NCBI RefSeq assembly: GCF_030845175.1
Contig: NZ_CP132542.1
Span: 620,001-684,000, forward strand
DNA from: Coralliovum pocilloporae
GTDB taxonomy: Bacteria; Pseudomonadota; Alphaproteobacteria; Rhizobiales; Cohaesibacteraceae
DNA: 64,000 nt
Reading direction: 5' to 3'
Of the stretch, positions 18,974 to 27,248 are shown in pieces (within the stretch, counting starts at the first letter, position 1; every line of letters begins with the position of its first letter). The notes beneath the pieces are model-generated. The model saw only the letters and a list, made by a program, of their open reading frames with translations. It did not search any database and was not told where the DNA came from. The position numbers and the translations under genes were made by a program.

Positions 18974-19927
18974 TCACAAGGACTGGCTGTTCTTGATCTT
19001 CGGACGCACTTCCGGAAAGAAGCCCTGTGGGAACTTCTGCAGGAAGATCTGCAAAGCCAAACCAATCAGGAAGATGCGGACGTAAGCTGTTCTGACAGCA
19101 AGTTCAGTCGGCAGCTGGCCTGTGAGAATCTCGGTAGCGGACCAGACTCCCCAGATCAGGAAAGCGCCGACAATTGCCCCCTTGTTGTTGGCACTGCCAC
19201 CAATGATCAGCATCACCCAGACAAGAAATGTCGCCAGAAGCGGCTCTGTAGCATTCGGGTCGACAAATTTCAGGTAGTGGGCCATCAGAGCACCGGCCAG
19301 TGCCATGATCATGCAGCCGATAACAAAGCCTTCCATACGGAAGGTCTCCACATTCTTACCAGCTGCCTTAACGGCGGTCTCATTCTCGCGGATCGCCGTC
19401 ATCACACGGCCCCATGGTGACTTCCGCACCACTTCCAGCATCAGATAAAGAACAGCAACAATGGCCAGAACCAGCCCCAGAAAGGCGAAGTGGTTCCACG
19501 GCTCAGGCAGGCCCTCAAAGGGTTTGGGAATCTGCGTCACACCGCGGGGGCCATTGGTTGCCCAGGTCTCGTTCTTCAGGATGAGACGGAAGATCTCGGC
19601 AATACCAATCGTGGCAATGGCAAGATAGTCACTTCGAAGCTTGAGGCAGACCTTGCCTATGCCGTAGGCGATGATCCCGGACAACAGCATGGCCGCACCA
19701 AAACCCACCACATAGGGCATCTCGAACCCGCCCAGATGACGCACAGACGGCGCTGTGGTCAGAAGTGCCGATGTATAGGCACCAATACCGAAGAACCCGG
19801 CAATACCTGCATTGAACAAGCCGCCAAATCCCCACTGGACGTTCAATCCCAGTGTCAGCACCGCATAAATTCCACCCATGGTCAGCAGGGCGATCAGATA
19901 GAGCATATATCCGTAAAGCTGATCCAT
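18974..19927 (-). CDS. livM: Branched-chain-type ABC transporter permease LivM
   Basis: About 317 residues, inner membrane. It has many hydrophobic segments from residue 5 on, the GLNVQWGFGGLFNAGIAGFFGIGAY region near 28-52 typical of LivM, and the coupling loop SPWGRVMTAIRENETAVKAAG near 192. The start is the ATG at 19927, one base after the livH stop; the longer frame would overlap livH. It forms the channel with LivH. Sits fourth in livG-F-H-M-J. Confidence 0.92.
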   Translation of the reverse strand: MDQLYGYMLYLIALLTMGGIYAVLTLGLNVQWGFGGLFNAGIAGFFGIGAYTSALLTTAPSVRHLGGFEMPYVVGFGAAMLLSGIIAYGIGKVCLKLRSDYLAIATIGIAEIFRLILKNETWATNGPRGVTQIPKPFEGLPEPWNHFAFLGLVLAIVAVLYLMLEVVRKSPWGRVMTAIRENETAVKAAGKNVETFRMEGFVIGCMIMALAGALMAHYLKFVDPNATEPLLATFLVWVMLIIGGSANNKGAIVGAFLIWGVWSATEILTGQLPTELAVRTAYVRIFLIGLALQIFLQKFPQGFFPEVRPKIKNSQSL

Positions 19928-19928
19928 A

Positions 19929-20819
19929 TCAGAACACCTTGCCTTTGAAGAGACCGGTCGGACGCCACAACAGCATGCCAACCATGATGACAAAGGCCAC
20001 ACCGGCCTTGTAACCCGGGTTGATCAAGGGCGCATCTGTGATCCACGGATAAGCGGACAGCTCTTCCGCCAGGCCAATAATCAGACCACCGGCAACCGCT
20101 CCATAGGGGCGACCGATACCGCCCAGAATGGCCGCAGCAAACATTGGCAGCAGCAGCTTGAAGCCCATCATGGTCTCAACCTGGGTATCAATAGCCAGGA
20201 AAACACCCGCCGCGCAGGCCAGACCGGCACCAACCACCCAGGTCGCCATCACCACCTTTTCCGTATCGATACCCGTCAGGCGCGCCAGTTCCGGCGAATC
20301 CGACATGGCCCGCATGGCCTTGCCAATCTTTGTGTAGGTCAGCAGGTAATGCACACAGAACATCAGCGCCACAGCACAGCCGATAATCAGCACATGCTTC
20401 GGCAGAATGCGGATCGTATCAAACAGCCACCATGGGAACTGGATACCCGGGAGGATGCTCTTGAGCTGAACACCCCAGAAGAACTGCACCGCAGACCGGA
20501 TCATCAGCATCAGACCAAACGAGGCAATCACAAGCATGATGACCGGCGCGTTACGCAAGGGCTTGTAGAACGCCTTGTCGACACCGATAGCCACAGCCAC
20601 AGTCAGCACCATGGCAATCGGCAGAACTGCGAGCGGATGCAGACTTGTCAGCTGCACCAGAGACCAGGCAAAATAGACGCCCAGCGTCATGATTTCCCCA
20701 TGAGCAAAGTTCGCAAAGCGCAGAATGCCGAAGGTCATCGAAATACCGATGGCCCCAAGAGCATAGATACTGCCGAGCACGAGCCCCGGGATGAAGTAGA
20801 AATTGATAAACTCAGCCAT
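19929..20819 (-). CDS. livH: Branched-chain-type ABC transporter permease LivH
   Basis: About 296 residues, inner membrane, with around eight hydrophobic segments. LivH features are the N-terminal GSIYALGAIGISMTFGILRFANFAHGE region, split here between about residues 17 and 44, and the cytoplasmic coupling loop KIGKAMRAMSDSPELARLTGI near 182. The start at 20819 (ATGGCTGAG) overlaps the livF stop by 8 bases, which implies coupling. It pairs with LivM. Confidence 0.92.
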   Translation of the reverse strand: MAEFINFYFIPGLVLGSIYALGAIGISMTFGILRFANFAHGEIMTLGVYFAWSLVQLTSLHPLAVLPIAMVLTVAVAIGVDKAFYKPLRNAPVIMLVIASFGLMLMIRSAVQFFWGVQLKSILPGIQFPWWLFDTIRILPKHVLIIGCAVALMFCVHYLLTYTKIGKAMRAMSDSPELARLTGIDTEKVVMATWVVGAGLACAAGVFLAIDTQVETMMGFKLLLPMFAAAILGGIGRPYGAVAGGLIIGLAEELSAYPWITDAPLINPGYKAGVAFVIMVGMLLWRPTGLFKGKVF

Positions 20820-21558
20820 TTGCATCCCCGTCGGGATTCTTGTTGCCAGACTTGCCGCCACCGAGGAACATCTCGCCGACATCCGGATCATTCAGAAGGT
20901 CTTCACCGGTTCCCTCGAAACGGTTCTTGCCATCCACCAGCACATACCCGCGATGAGCAATACCCAGGGCCTGCTTAGCATTCTGTTCCACCATCAGAAT
21001 AGGCGTACCTGCCGCATGGATGGTCTTCACAATCGAGAAAATCTCGCCACGATATTTGGGAGAAAGACCGGCAGTCGGTTCATCCAGAAGCAGGATTTTC
21101 GGCTCAAGCATCAGCGCCTTGCCCATGGCCACCATCTGTCGTTGACCACCAGACAGCGTCCCGGCCGCCTGACGACGCTTCTCGGCCAGTGGCGGGAAGA
21201 TCTCATAGATTTCCTGAATACGCGGGCGATAGTCGTCGGTCCGCACAAAGGCACCCATTTCGAGATTTTCCTCAACACTCAGGGTCGGGAAAATATTGGA
21301 TGTCTGCGGCACATAGCACACGCCGTGACGCACCACCTGCTCCGGCGGGGTGTTGGTGATATCCTGTCCGTCCAGCACAACATTGCCGGATGTCAGTTTC
21401 AGCAGACCGAAGACCGATTTCATCGCTGTGGATTTACCGGCACCATTCGGCCCGATGATTACAACGATCTCGTCCTTCTCAACCGCCATCGAAACACCAT
21501 GCAGGATCTGGGTATCTCCATAACCGCCGATGACTGAATTCAGTTCAAGCACAGCCAT
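20812..21558 (-). CDS. livF: Branched-chain-type ABC transporter ATP-binding protein LivF
   Basis: 248 residues, cytoplasmic ATPase. Walker A is GPNGAGKST near residue 36, the signature is LSGGQRQMVAMGKAL near 135, and Walker B is ILLLDEPTAGLSP near 155. The start overlaps the livG stop by one base (TAATG). The short C-terminus rich in Asn/Asp/Gly overlaps livH. Works with LivG as the nucleotide-binding pair. Confidence 0.93.
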   Translation of the reverse strand: MAVLELNSVIGGYGDTQILHGVSMAVEKDEIVVIIGPNGAGKSTAMKSVFGLLKLTSGNVVLDGQDITNTPPEQVVRHGVCYVPQTSNIFPTLSVEENLEMGAFVRTDDYRPRIQEIYEIFPPLAEKRRQAAGTLSGGQRQMVAMGKALMLEPKILLLDEPTAGLSPKYRGEIFSIVKTIHAAGTPILMVEQNAKQALGIAHRGYVLVDGKNRFEGTGEDLLNDPDVGEMFLGGGKSGNKNPDGDANG

Positions 21559-22319
21559 TACGCATCCTCCCCGCCAAGATAGGCATCCAGCACTTGCGGG
21601 TTGCTGCGCACATCAGCCATTTTGCCTTCTGTAAGAACAGTGCCTTCCGCCAGCACGATGACCGGATCACAGATCGCTGCAATCAGATCCATGTCATGCT
21701 CAATGACGCAGAATGTATAGCCACGCTCCTCACGCAAACGCACAATCATATCGCGGATCTTGAGCAGCAGCGTCGGATTCACCCCGGCGCCTGGCTCATC
21801 CAGCAACACGAGCTTGGCATCCGTCATCATCGTGCGGCCGAGTTCCAGAAGCTTCTTCTGCCCGCCGGACAGGTTGCCTGCTCTTTCATCCCTCAGATGA
21901 GAGATCGACAGAAACTCAAGGGCATCCTCTGCAAGAGCCCGGACTTCATCTTCCCGACGTTTGACGGACTTCGAAGAAAGCCAGTTATTGAAAATGCGCT
22001 CGCCCGGCTGCTGCGGTGGAACCAGCATCAGGTTCTCCAGCACAGTCATCTTGGCAAACTCATGAGGAATCTGGAATGTCCGGACGATACCGCGATGGAA
22101 CATCTGATAGGTGGGAAGACCGGTAATGTCTTCTCCCTCAAAGATGATGCGCCCGGATGACGGCGCGAGTTCTCCGGCAATCATGTTGAATGTAGTGGTC
22201 TTACCAGCCCCGTTCGGTCCAATCAGCCCCGTAATGGACCCCTTGCTGATTTCAAATGAGCACTCATTAACTGCATGAACCCCACCAAAGTTCTTGCTGA
22301 GCTTTTCTACCTTGAGCAC
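21558..22319 (-). CDS. livG: Branched-chain-type ABC transporter ATP-binding protein LivG
   Basis: 253 residues. Walker A GPNGAGKTT near residue 35, signature LSGGQKKLLELGRTM near 153, Walker B LVLLDEPGAGVNP near 173, plus the extra loop region between them typical of LivG. The start is GTG at 22319 with a purine-rich AAGGCGGAG site upstream. It is the first gene of the five-gene importer operon. The 251 bases upstream to the next lysR gene must hold the promoter; a CCCC/GGGG hairpin near 22453 is seen there but no clear promoter boxes. Confidence 0.93.
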   Translation of the reverse strand: MLKVEKLSKNFGGVHAVNECSFEISKGSITGLIGPNGAGKTTTFNMIAGELAPSSGRIIFEGEDITGLPTYQMFHRGIVRTFQIPHEFAKMTVLENLMLVPPQQPGERIFNNWLSSKSVKRREDEVRALAEDALEFLSISHLRDERAGNLSGGQKKLLELGRTMMTDAKLVLLDEPGAGVNPTLLLKIRDMIVRLREERGYTFCVIEHDMDLIAAICDPVIVLAEGTVLTEGKMADVRSNPQVLDAYLGGEDA

Positions 22320-22570
22320 GTGTGCTCCGCCTTCCTCGTAAAAGCCTGTTAGGCAATCTTTTTATCGCACATGTGGCAGGAAGCAGCACCACCCGATGAG
22401 AGCTGGCCTTTATAACGCGACCATTGCAACTGTATCGACTGTCAACCTCTACCCCGAATGTGGGGCATTAATACAGTATTCAGAGCCCAATTCAATCAGA
22501 GTCCATCATCAGGCTGAGAGATTTGAAGTGAGATACGCAGCTGAAAAGCCTGGTATCCCAATCTCGAAAA

Positions 22571-23524
22571 TCAGGCGAGATCCGGCCTGCCCGCAACATC
22601 TGACTGAAGTGCCGGCAACCGATTATTGCGGATCATGTCACGACAATGCTCGACAAAGGCCTGAACTGTTCCAGTGGCACCGGCCCCCGGTGTCATAACA
22701 AGTCCCATGCGCACCGGTCTGACATCACCAGCGAGAGGGATAAAAACCAGTTTCCCCCCATCCGGCGAGCGGTCATTGAGAGGCCTGATATTGACAATCG
22801 AATAGCCATAGTTGTTGGCAACCAGACTGCGCATAACCGCAATGTCTTTTGTCCGCTCAGCAATCTGCGGCTTGATACCCGTACCCGCGAAAAATGACAG
22901 GAAATACTCGCTGCTGTGGGGCAGATCCAGAAGCACCATCGGGTAGGTCTGCAGCTCAGCAATCGTCAGGGCCTCCTGCCCCGCAAGCGGATGCTCTTCT
23001 CCCAGAAGCACATAAGGCTTCAGCTCAAGCAGCGGAACAAAATCCAGGTCATTAGGAATATCAATCTCGTAGGTCACAGCCAGATCCAGCTTTGCCTGTC
23101 TTACTCCACTGAAGATCTCATGCTGGTTAAGTTCATGCTGGCGGAACCTCACATCCGGATAACGGCCCTCGAAGTCTCGCCTCAGACGCGGCAGGATGAT
23201 CTGTGCGAAGGTCAGCAGGCACCCTACAGACAAGGGGCCACGAACCTGACCGGAAATTTCGCCAGCCAGATTGTTGAAATAGTCCGCTTCCTTCAGAATA
23301 ACCCGCGCCTGTTCCAGCAAACGCTGACCGGATTGCGTCAGCAGCAGGCCTTGCGCATGTTTGCGCACAAACAGATCAAGCCCAAACTCCTTTTCCAGCT
23401 GTGAAACTGCCGTGGAAATAGACGGAGAAGAGATGTTCAGCTTCTCACTGGCTATGGAAATGCTGCCGTACTCGCCAACAGCGACAAAATATTCAAGCTG
23501 TCGAAATGTAAAGCGCAGAGGCAT
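22571..23524 (-). CDS. LysR-family transcriptional regulator
   Basis: 317 residues. N-terminal HTH at about residues 6-65 (FRQLEYFVAVGEYGSISIA and SSPSISTAVSQLEKEF), then a substrate-binding domain with GPLSVGCLLTFAQIILP near 95. The HTH with its RQLEYF opening resembles OxyR/CynR-like regulators. It lies upstream of livG on the same strand, 251 bases away, and could control the importer, but this is only positional. The tRNA gene follows on its 5' side. Confidence 0.88.
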   Translation of the reverse strand: MPLRFTFRQLEYFVAVGEYGSISIASEKLNISSPSISTAVSQLEKEFGLDLFVRKHAQGLLLTQSGQRLLEQARVILKEADYFNNLAGEISGQVRGPLSVGCLLTFAQIILPRLRRDFEGRYPDVRFRQHELNQHEIFSGVRQAKLDLAVTYEIDIPNDLDFVPLLELKPYVLLGEEHPLAGQEALTIAELQTYPMVLLDLPHSSEYFLSFFAGTGIKPQIAERTKDIAVMRSLVANNYGYSIVNIRPLNDRSPDGGKLVFIPLAGDVRPVRMGLVMTPGAGATGTVQAFVEHCRDMIRNNRLPALQSDVAGRPDLA

Positions 23525-23749
23525 GATATCAGCTTCCCATTCGGCACAAGATCAGGGCATTCACCAGAGAGCTTAATCACTCTTCTCACCCGTTGCATCC
23601 AGATCTTTGGTTTCTCACCAGCTTATGACATCAGCAATAAGCCGCCCACCCCATGAGAGAAGGCGGGTTCGCAGGTGCAAACGCACGCCGCGCTGTTAGC
23701 GCGCCCCGTCAGAGATCATGAGTAAAGCGAATTGTTGTGAGATAAGAAA

Positions 23750-23826
23750 TGGTGGGCCCGGTAGGACTCGAACCTACGACCAGACCGTTATGAGCGGTCG
23801 GCTCTAACCAACTGAGCTACAGGCCC
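23750..23826 (-). tRNA. tRNA with CAU anticodon (Ile2 or elongator Met)
   Basis: A 77-base cloverleaf read from the minus strand. The acceptor stem GGGCCTG pairs with CGGGCCC, the D arm is GCTCAGTTGGTTAGAGC, the anticodon loop CTCATAA gives anticodon CAU, and the T arm has GTTCGAGTC. The 3' CCA is encoded. CAU can read AUG, or AUA after lysidine modification. The body resembles tRNAs annotated as Ile2 or Met in alphaproteobacteria; it is not the initiator type. TilS identity elements would need checking to choose. Confidence 0.95.
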
Positions 23827-23980
23827 CCATGGGATTAAACGGTTATACAAGCTTCAATTCAGGCGGCAAGCCTGTTCGTCGCAATGCGGTCGTATTTTTT
23901 TGTGACACCCCTATAGATCATTGATTTGACTTTCAAAAAAACTCACAGTTGACCCATAATTCACAACCGGAGCATTTCAG

Positions 23981-24703
23981 ATGAAATCCTTATTGAGCAG
24001 CTTTGTTGTTGTCTGCGCCTTGCTGACGCCTGCATCAATCTCCCATGCAGAAGAACAGAACCCGGCATACCTGACCATAACTGCCACGGGTACCGTCAAG
24101 GCAGAGCCTGACATGGCCGTGCTCACCACCGGCGTTCAGACCAGAGGCAAAACCGCCAAAGAAGCGCTTCGAGAGAATTCAGCTGCCATGGAAAAGGCGC
24201 TTGCAACCATTACCGCAGCAGGTGTTGAGCGCAAGAACATCCAGACAAGCAATTTCAGCATTCAGCCGCAATATATCTATCCGCGCGACAGCAATGGCCA
24301 GTCAAAACCACCCAAACTGGTTGGCTATATAGTGTCCAATCAGGTGACCGTCACAGTCAAGGATCTCGACAAGGTCGGCTCGCTGCTTGATGCCGTCATC
24401 TCGGCAGGTGCCAATAATGCCGGTAATCTCAGCTTCTCTATTGCAGAGCCGGACCCGCTTCAAAACGAGGCACGGCGCAAGGCTGTTCAGAAGGCCCGGG
24501 AGAGAGCCGAACTCTATGCGGAGACCGCAGGCGTCAGACTGGGGCACATTCTATCCATCTCGGAAGGTCACATACGCCCACCGCATACGCCACACTTCAA
24601 GGCAGAGGTCGCTGCATTGCGCGCTGCGGATTCCGTTCCCGTTGCAGCAGGCGAACAGAGCCTCAATGCGACAGTCACCATCACCTGGCAACTTGAGCAG
24701 TAG
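23981..24703 (+). CDS. Secreted SIMPL (DUF541) domain protein
   Basis: 240 residues. A signal peptide (MKSLLSSFVVVCALL... cleaved near SHA-EE) precedes a single SIMPL/DUF541 domain from about residue 28 to the end (YLTITATGTVKAEPDMAVLTTGV opening, read in two parts; RKAVQKARERAELYAE near 166). Such proteins are periplasmic or outer-membrane-associated oligomers of unclear role, related to BP26/OMP28 of Brucella. It stands alone between the tRNA and rpoD, with its own terminator. Confidence 0.88.
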   Translation: MKSLLSSFVVVCALLTPASISHAEEQNPAYLTITATGTVKAEPDMAVLTTGVQTRGKTAKEALRENSAAMEKALATITAAGVERKNIQTSNFSIQPQYIYPRDSNGQSKPPKLVGYIVSNQVTVTVKDLDKVGSLLDAVISAGANNAGNLSFSIAEPDPLQNEARRKAVQKARERAELYAETAGVRLGHILSISEGHIRPPHTPHFKAEVAALRAADSVPVAAGEQSLNATVTITWQLEQ

Positions 24704-24709
24704 AACCGA

Positions 24710-24737
24710 AAAAGGCCGGGTCTAAACCCGGCCTTTT
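24710..24737. terminator. Bidirectional terminator between SIMPL gene and rpoD
   Basis: AAAAGGCCGGG pairs perfectly with CCCGGCCTTTT around a TCTAAA loop. It serves the SIMPL gene on the plus strand and probably rpoD on the minus strand. Confidence 0.92.
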
Positions 24738-24772
24738 CACGATAGGATCGTCAAACGTCCAGCGTCCCGATG

Positions 24773-26824
24773 TTAGCTGTCAAGGAAGCTACGCAGCTTG
24801 CGTGAACGGCTCGGATGTTTGAGCTTCCGCAGCGCCTTCGCCTCAATCTGACGAATACGTTCACGGGTCACCGAGAACTGCTGACCAACCTCTTCCAGAG
24901 TGTGGTCTGTGTTCATACCAATGCCGAAGCGCATGCGCAGCACACGTTCCTCACGCGGGGTGAGCGAGGCAAGAACACGGGTTGTCGTCTCACGCAGATT
25001 GGACTGAATAGCCGCATCAATCGGCAGAATGGCATTCTTGTCCTCAATGAAATCACCCAGATGGGAATCTTCCTCATCACCGATTGGCGTTTCAAGGGAG
25101 ATCGGCTCCTTGGCAATCTTGAGAACCTTGCGCACCTTCTCCAGTGGCATCTGCAGTTTCTCAGCCAGCTCTTCCGGTGTCGGCTCGCGACCAATCTCAT
25201 GCAGCATCTGCCGGGAGGTCCGGACAATCTTGTTGATTGTCTCGATCATATGCACCGGGATACGGATGGTCCGGGCCTGATCGGCAATAGACCGGGTGAT
25301 CGCCTGCCTGATCCACCAGGTCGCATAGGTAGAGAACTTGTATCCGCGACGATACTCGAACTTGTCCACCGCCTTCATCAGGCCGATATTGCCTTCCTGA
25401 ATCAGGTCAAGGAACTGCAGACCGCGATTGGTGTATTTCTTGGCGATGGAAATCACCAGACGCAGGTTGGCTTCCACCATTTCCTTCTTGGCGATCCGGG
25501 CTTCACGTTCGCCCTTCTGCACCATGTGAACGATACGGCGGAATTCCGAAATTTCGAGACCGGTCTCAGTCGCAAGGTTCTGGATTTCCCGACGCAGGTC
25601 CTTCAGAAGTTCCTTCTCCCGGGCAACCAGTTCTTTCCAGCCGCGAGATCCCAGATTGGCCACGCGACGAATCCAGTTCGGATCAAGCTCAGAGCCCTGA
25701 TACTGCTTCAGGAAGTCATCACGACGGACACCGAAGGATTCTGCAAGACGCAGCAGACGACCCTCATAACCGATCAGGCTCTTGTTGATATCATAAAGCT
25801 GTTCCACCAGAGCCTCGATACGGTTCTGGTTCAGCGACAGGGACTTCACTTCAACAATGATGTCCTCTTTCAGCTTCTTGTAACGACGCTCCTGAGACGG
25901 AGACAGGGTCTTGTTCTGCAGGCGGTTTTCCACCAGCTGATCCTGAAGACGGCGCAGCTTTTTGTAGTCGTCCGCGATCTGGTCAAAGATTTCGAGAACC
26001 TTCGGCTTCAATTCGGCTTCCATGGCAGACAGGGAGACATTGCTCTCCATGTCATCATCATCGTCTTCGCCTTCACCACCTTCGCCATCAGTCTGCGCTT
26101 CGCCGTCACCAGCCGGGGCAGCCTGTGCCTTGGTGTCCTGAGGCTGCGAGGACACAATCCGTGGTCCGCTTGCAGCAGCGGCTTCACCTGAGGCCGCCTC
26201 GCCTTCTTCACCGTCACCATCTTCATCCTCATCTTCGGCCGCGCGGGCCAGAGGGTCGGAATAGGTGGCTTCCAGGTCGATAATGTCACGCAGCAGAATG
26301 CGGCCTTCATTCAGCTCATCACGCCAGATGATAATCGCCTGGAATGTCAGCGGGCTCTCGCAGAGGCCGGCAATCATGGCTTCGCGGCCAGCTTCGATCC
26401 GCTTGGCGATGGCAATCTCGCCTTCACGGGACAGAAGCTCGACAGATCCCATCTCGCGCAGATACATACGGACCGGGTCATCCGTTCTGTCAGTCGGCTC
26501 GCGGGTTGTCGTCTTGGCTACAGCGGTTGAGCTGGCAGCAACCAGATCGCCGCCCTCAGCCGCAGCTTCCTCTTCCGCTTCCTCGTCAGATTCGACCACG
26601 TTGATCCCCATGTCACTCAGCATGGACATCGTGTCTTCAATCTGCTCGGAGGTAACCTCTTCAGACGGCAGAACAGCGTTCAGCTCTTCATAGGTTACAT
26701 AACCACGTTTCTTGGCGGTCTTGATCATCTTCTTGACCGCGGCATCGGAAAGGTCGAGAAGCGGGCTATCCTGGGATTCCGGATTAGCGCCTGCATCTGC
26801 CTTTTCTGTCGCCTTCGCCACCAT
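24773..26824 (-). CDS. rpoD: Primary sigma factor RpoD (sigma-70)
   Basis: 683 residues. Region 1.1 fills about residues 20-90, region 1.2 has [11 protein letters not shown] near 117, then a non-conserved region, region 2 with [26 protein letters not shown] (in parts near 445-470) and [12 protein letters not shown] near 490, region 3, and region 4.2 with the [20 protein letters not shown] near 650. The non-conserved region carries a long acidic, low-complexity insertion at about 190-265, rich in Glu/Asp/Gly/Ala, as is common in alphaproteobacteria. It is downstream of dnaG on the same strand, the classical dnaG-rpoD arrangement. Confidence 0.97.
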   Translation of the reverse strand: MVAKATEKADAGANPESQDSPLLDLSDAAVKKMIKTAKKRGYVTYEELNAVLPSEEVTSEQIEDTMSMLSDMGINVVESDEEAEEEAAAEGGDLVAASSTAVAKTTTREPTDRTDDPVRMYLREMGSVELLSREGEIAIAKRIEAGREAMIAGLCESPLTFQAIIIWRDELNEGRILLRDIIDLEATYSDPLARAAEDEDEDGDGEEGEAASGEAAAASGPRIVSSQPQDTKAQAAPAGDGEAQTDGEGGEGEDDDDDMESNVSLSAMEAELKPKVLEIFDQIADDYKKLRRLQDQLVENRLQNKTLSPSQERRYKKLKEDIIVEVKSLSLNQNRIEALVEQLYDINKSLIGYEGRLLRLAESFGVRRDDFLKQYQGSELDPNWIRRVANLGSRGWKELVAREKELLKDLRREIQNLATETGLEISEFRRIVHMVQKGEREARIAKKEMVEANLRLVISIAKKYTNRGLQFLDLIQEGNIGLMKAVDKFEYRRGYKFSTYATWWIRQAITRSIADQARTIRIPVHMIETINKIVRTSRQMLHEIGREPTPEELAEKLQMPLEKVRKVLKIAKEPISLETPIGDEEDSHLGDFIEDKNAILPIDAAIQSNLRETTTRVLASLTPREERVLRMRFGIGMNTDHTLEEVGQQFSVTRERIRQIEAKALRKLKHPSRSRKLRSFLDS

Positions 26825-27248
26825 AATCTCTCCTCACGCTCGCCAGGAGCGGGTCGTCAGGACCAGGCCAGACGCACTGATCCAAGTGTTCCAATCAGGC
26901 AAGAGATACGCTCTCTCCGTTAAATGGGGATTAACCCTGCCATCCAACGTTGCCCATAATTACCGTCCGGCCTGCTGATTGGTCAGCAACCGGGTTAAAA
27001 TCTTCCGGGATTGTGCGGCTGGTTTTATCATTCGCCGGGTCAGTTCCCTACAGCGCCAGTTTGCCACATGAATAAATCTATTTAGCGTTCCTGTGGAAAT
27101 CTTCAAGCGCCGAATCGATTCGGCGGCGGAATAAACCGGTGATTCGCGGCGAAAATCCGCAAATGTGAAAGCTGAATGATCTGAATCGGTTATCTGGAGC
27201 GATCTATGCCTGAACTTGACGCACTGATTCGGAAAGTGATTCGACCGG
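26825..27248. other. 424-base intergenic region between dnaG and rpoD
   Basis: No gene is supported here. It must hold the rpoD promoter on the minus strand. The one striking element is the 18-base palindrome at 27108-27125, listed separately. A + strand reading frame beginning at 27206 runs into the dnaG 3' end and looks like a shadow. Confidence 0.6.
27108..27125. promoter_or_regulatory. Perfect 18-base palindrome upstream of rpoD
   Basis: CGCCGAATCGATTCGGCG is a perfect inverted repeat centred on ATCGAT, about 285 bases before the rpoD start and 125 bases after dnaG. No T-run follows on either strand, so it is less likely a terminator than a protein-binding site. GANTC sites (CcrM methylation) occur in both arms: GAATC and GATTC. 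Function is inferred only. Confidence 0.4.

Noticed and set aside
24815-26191. 458-codon open frame on the plus strand across rpoD
   Set aside because: It lies antisense to the clearly conserved rpoD frame and its product has no recognisable domain; it is a codon-bias shadow.
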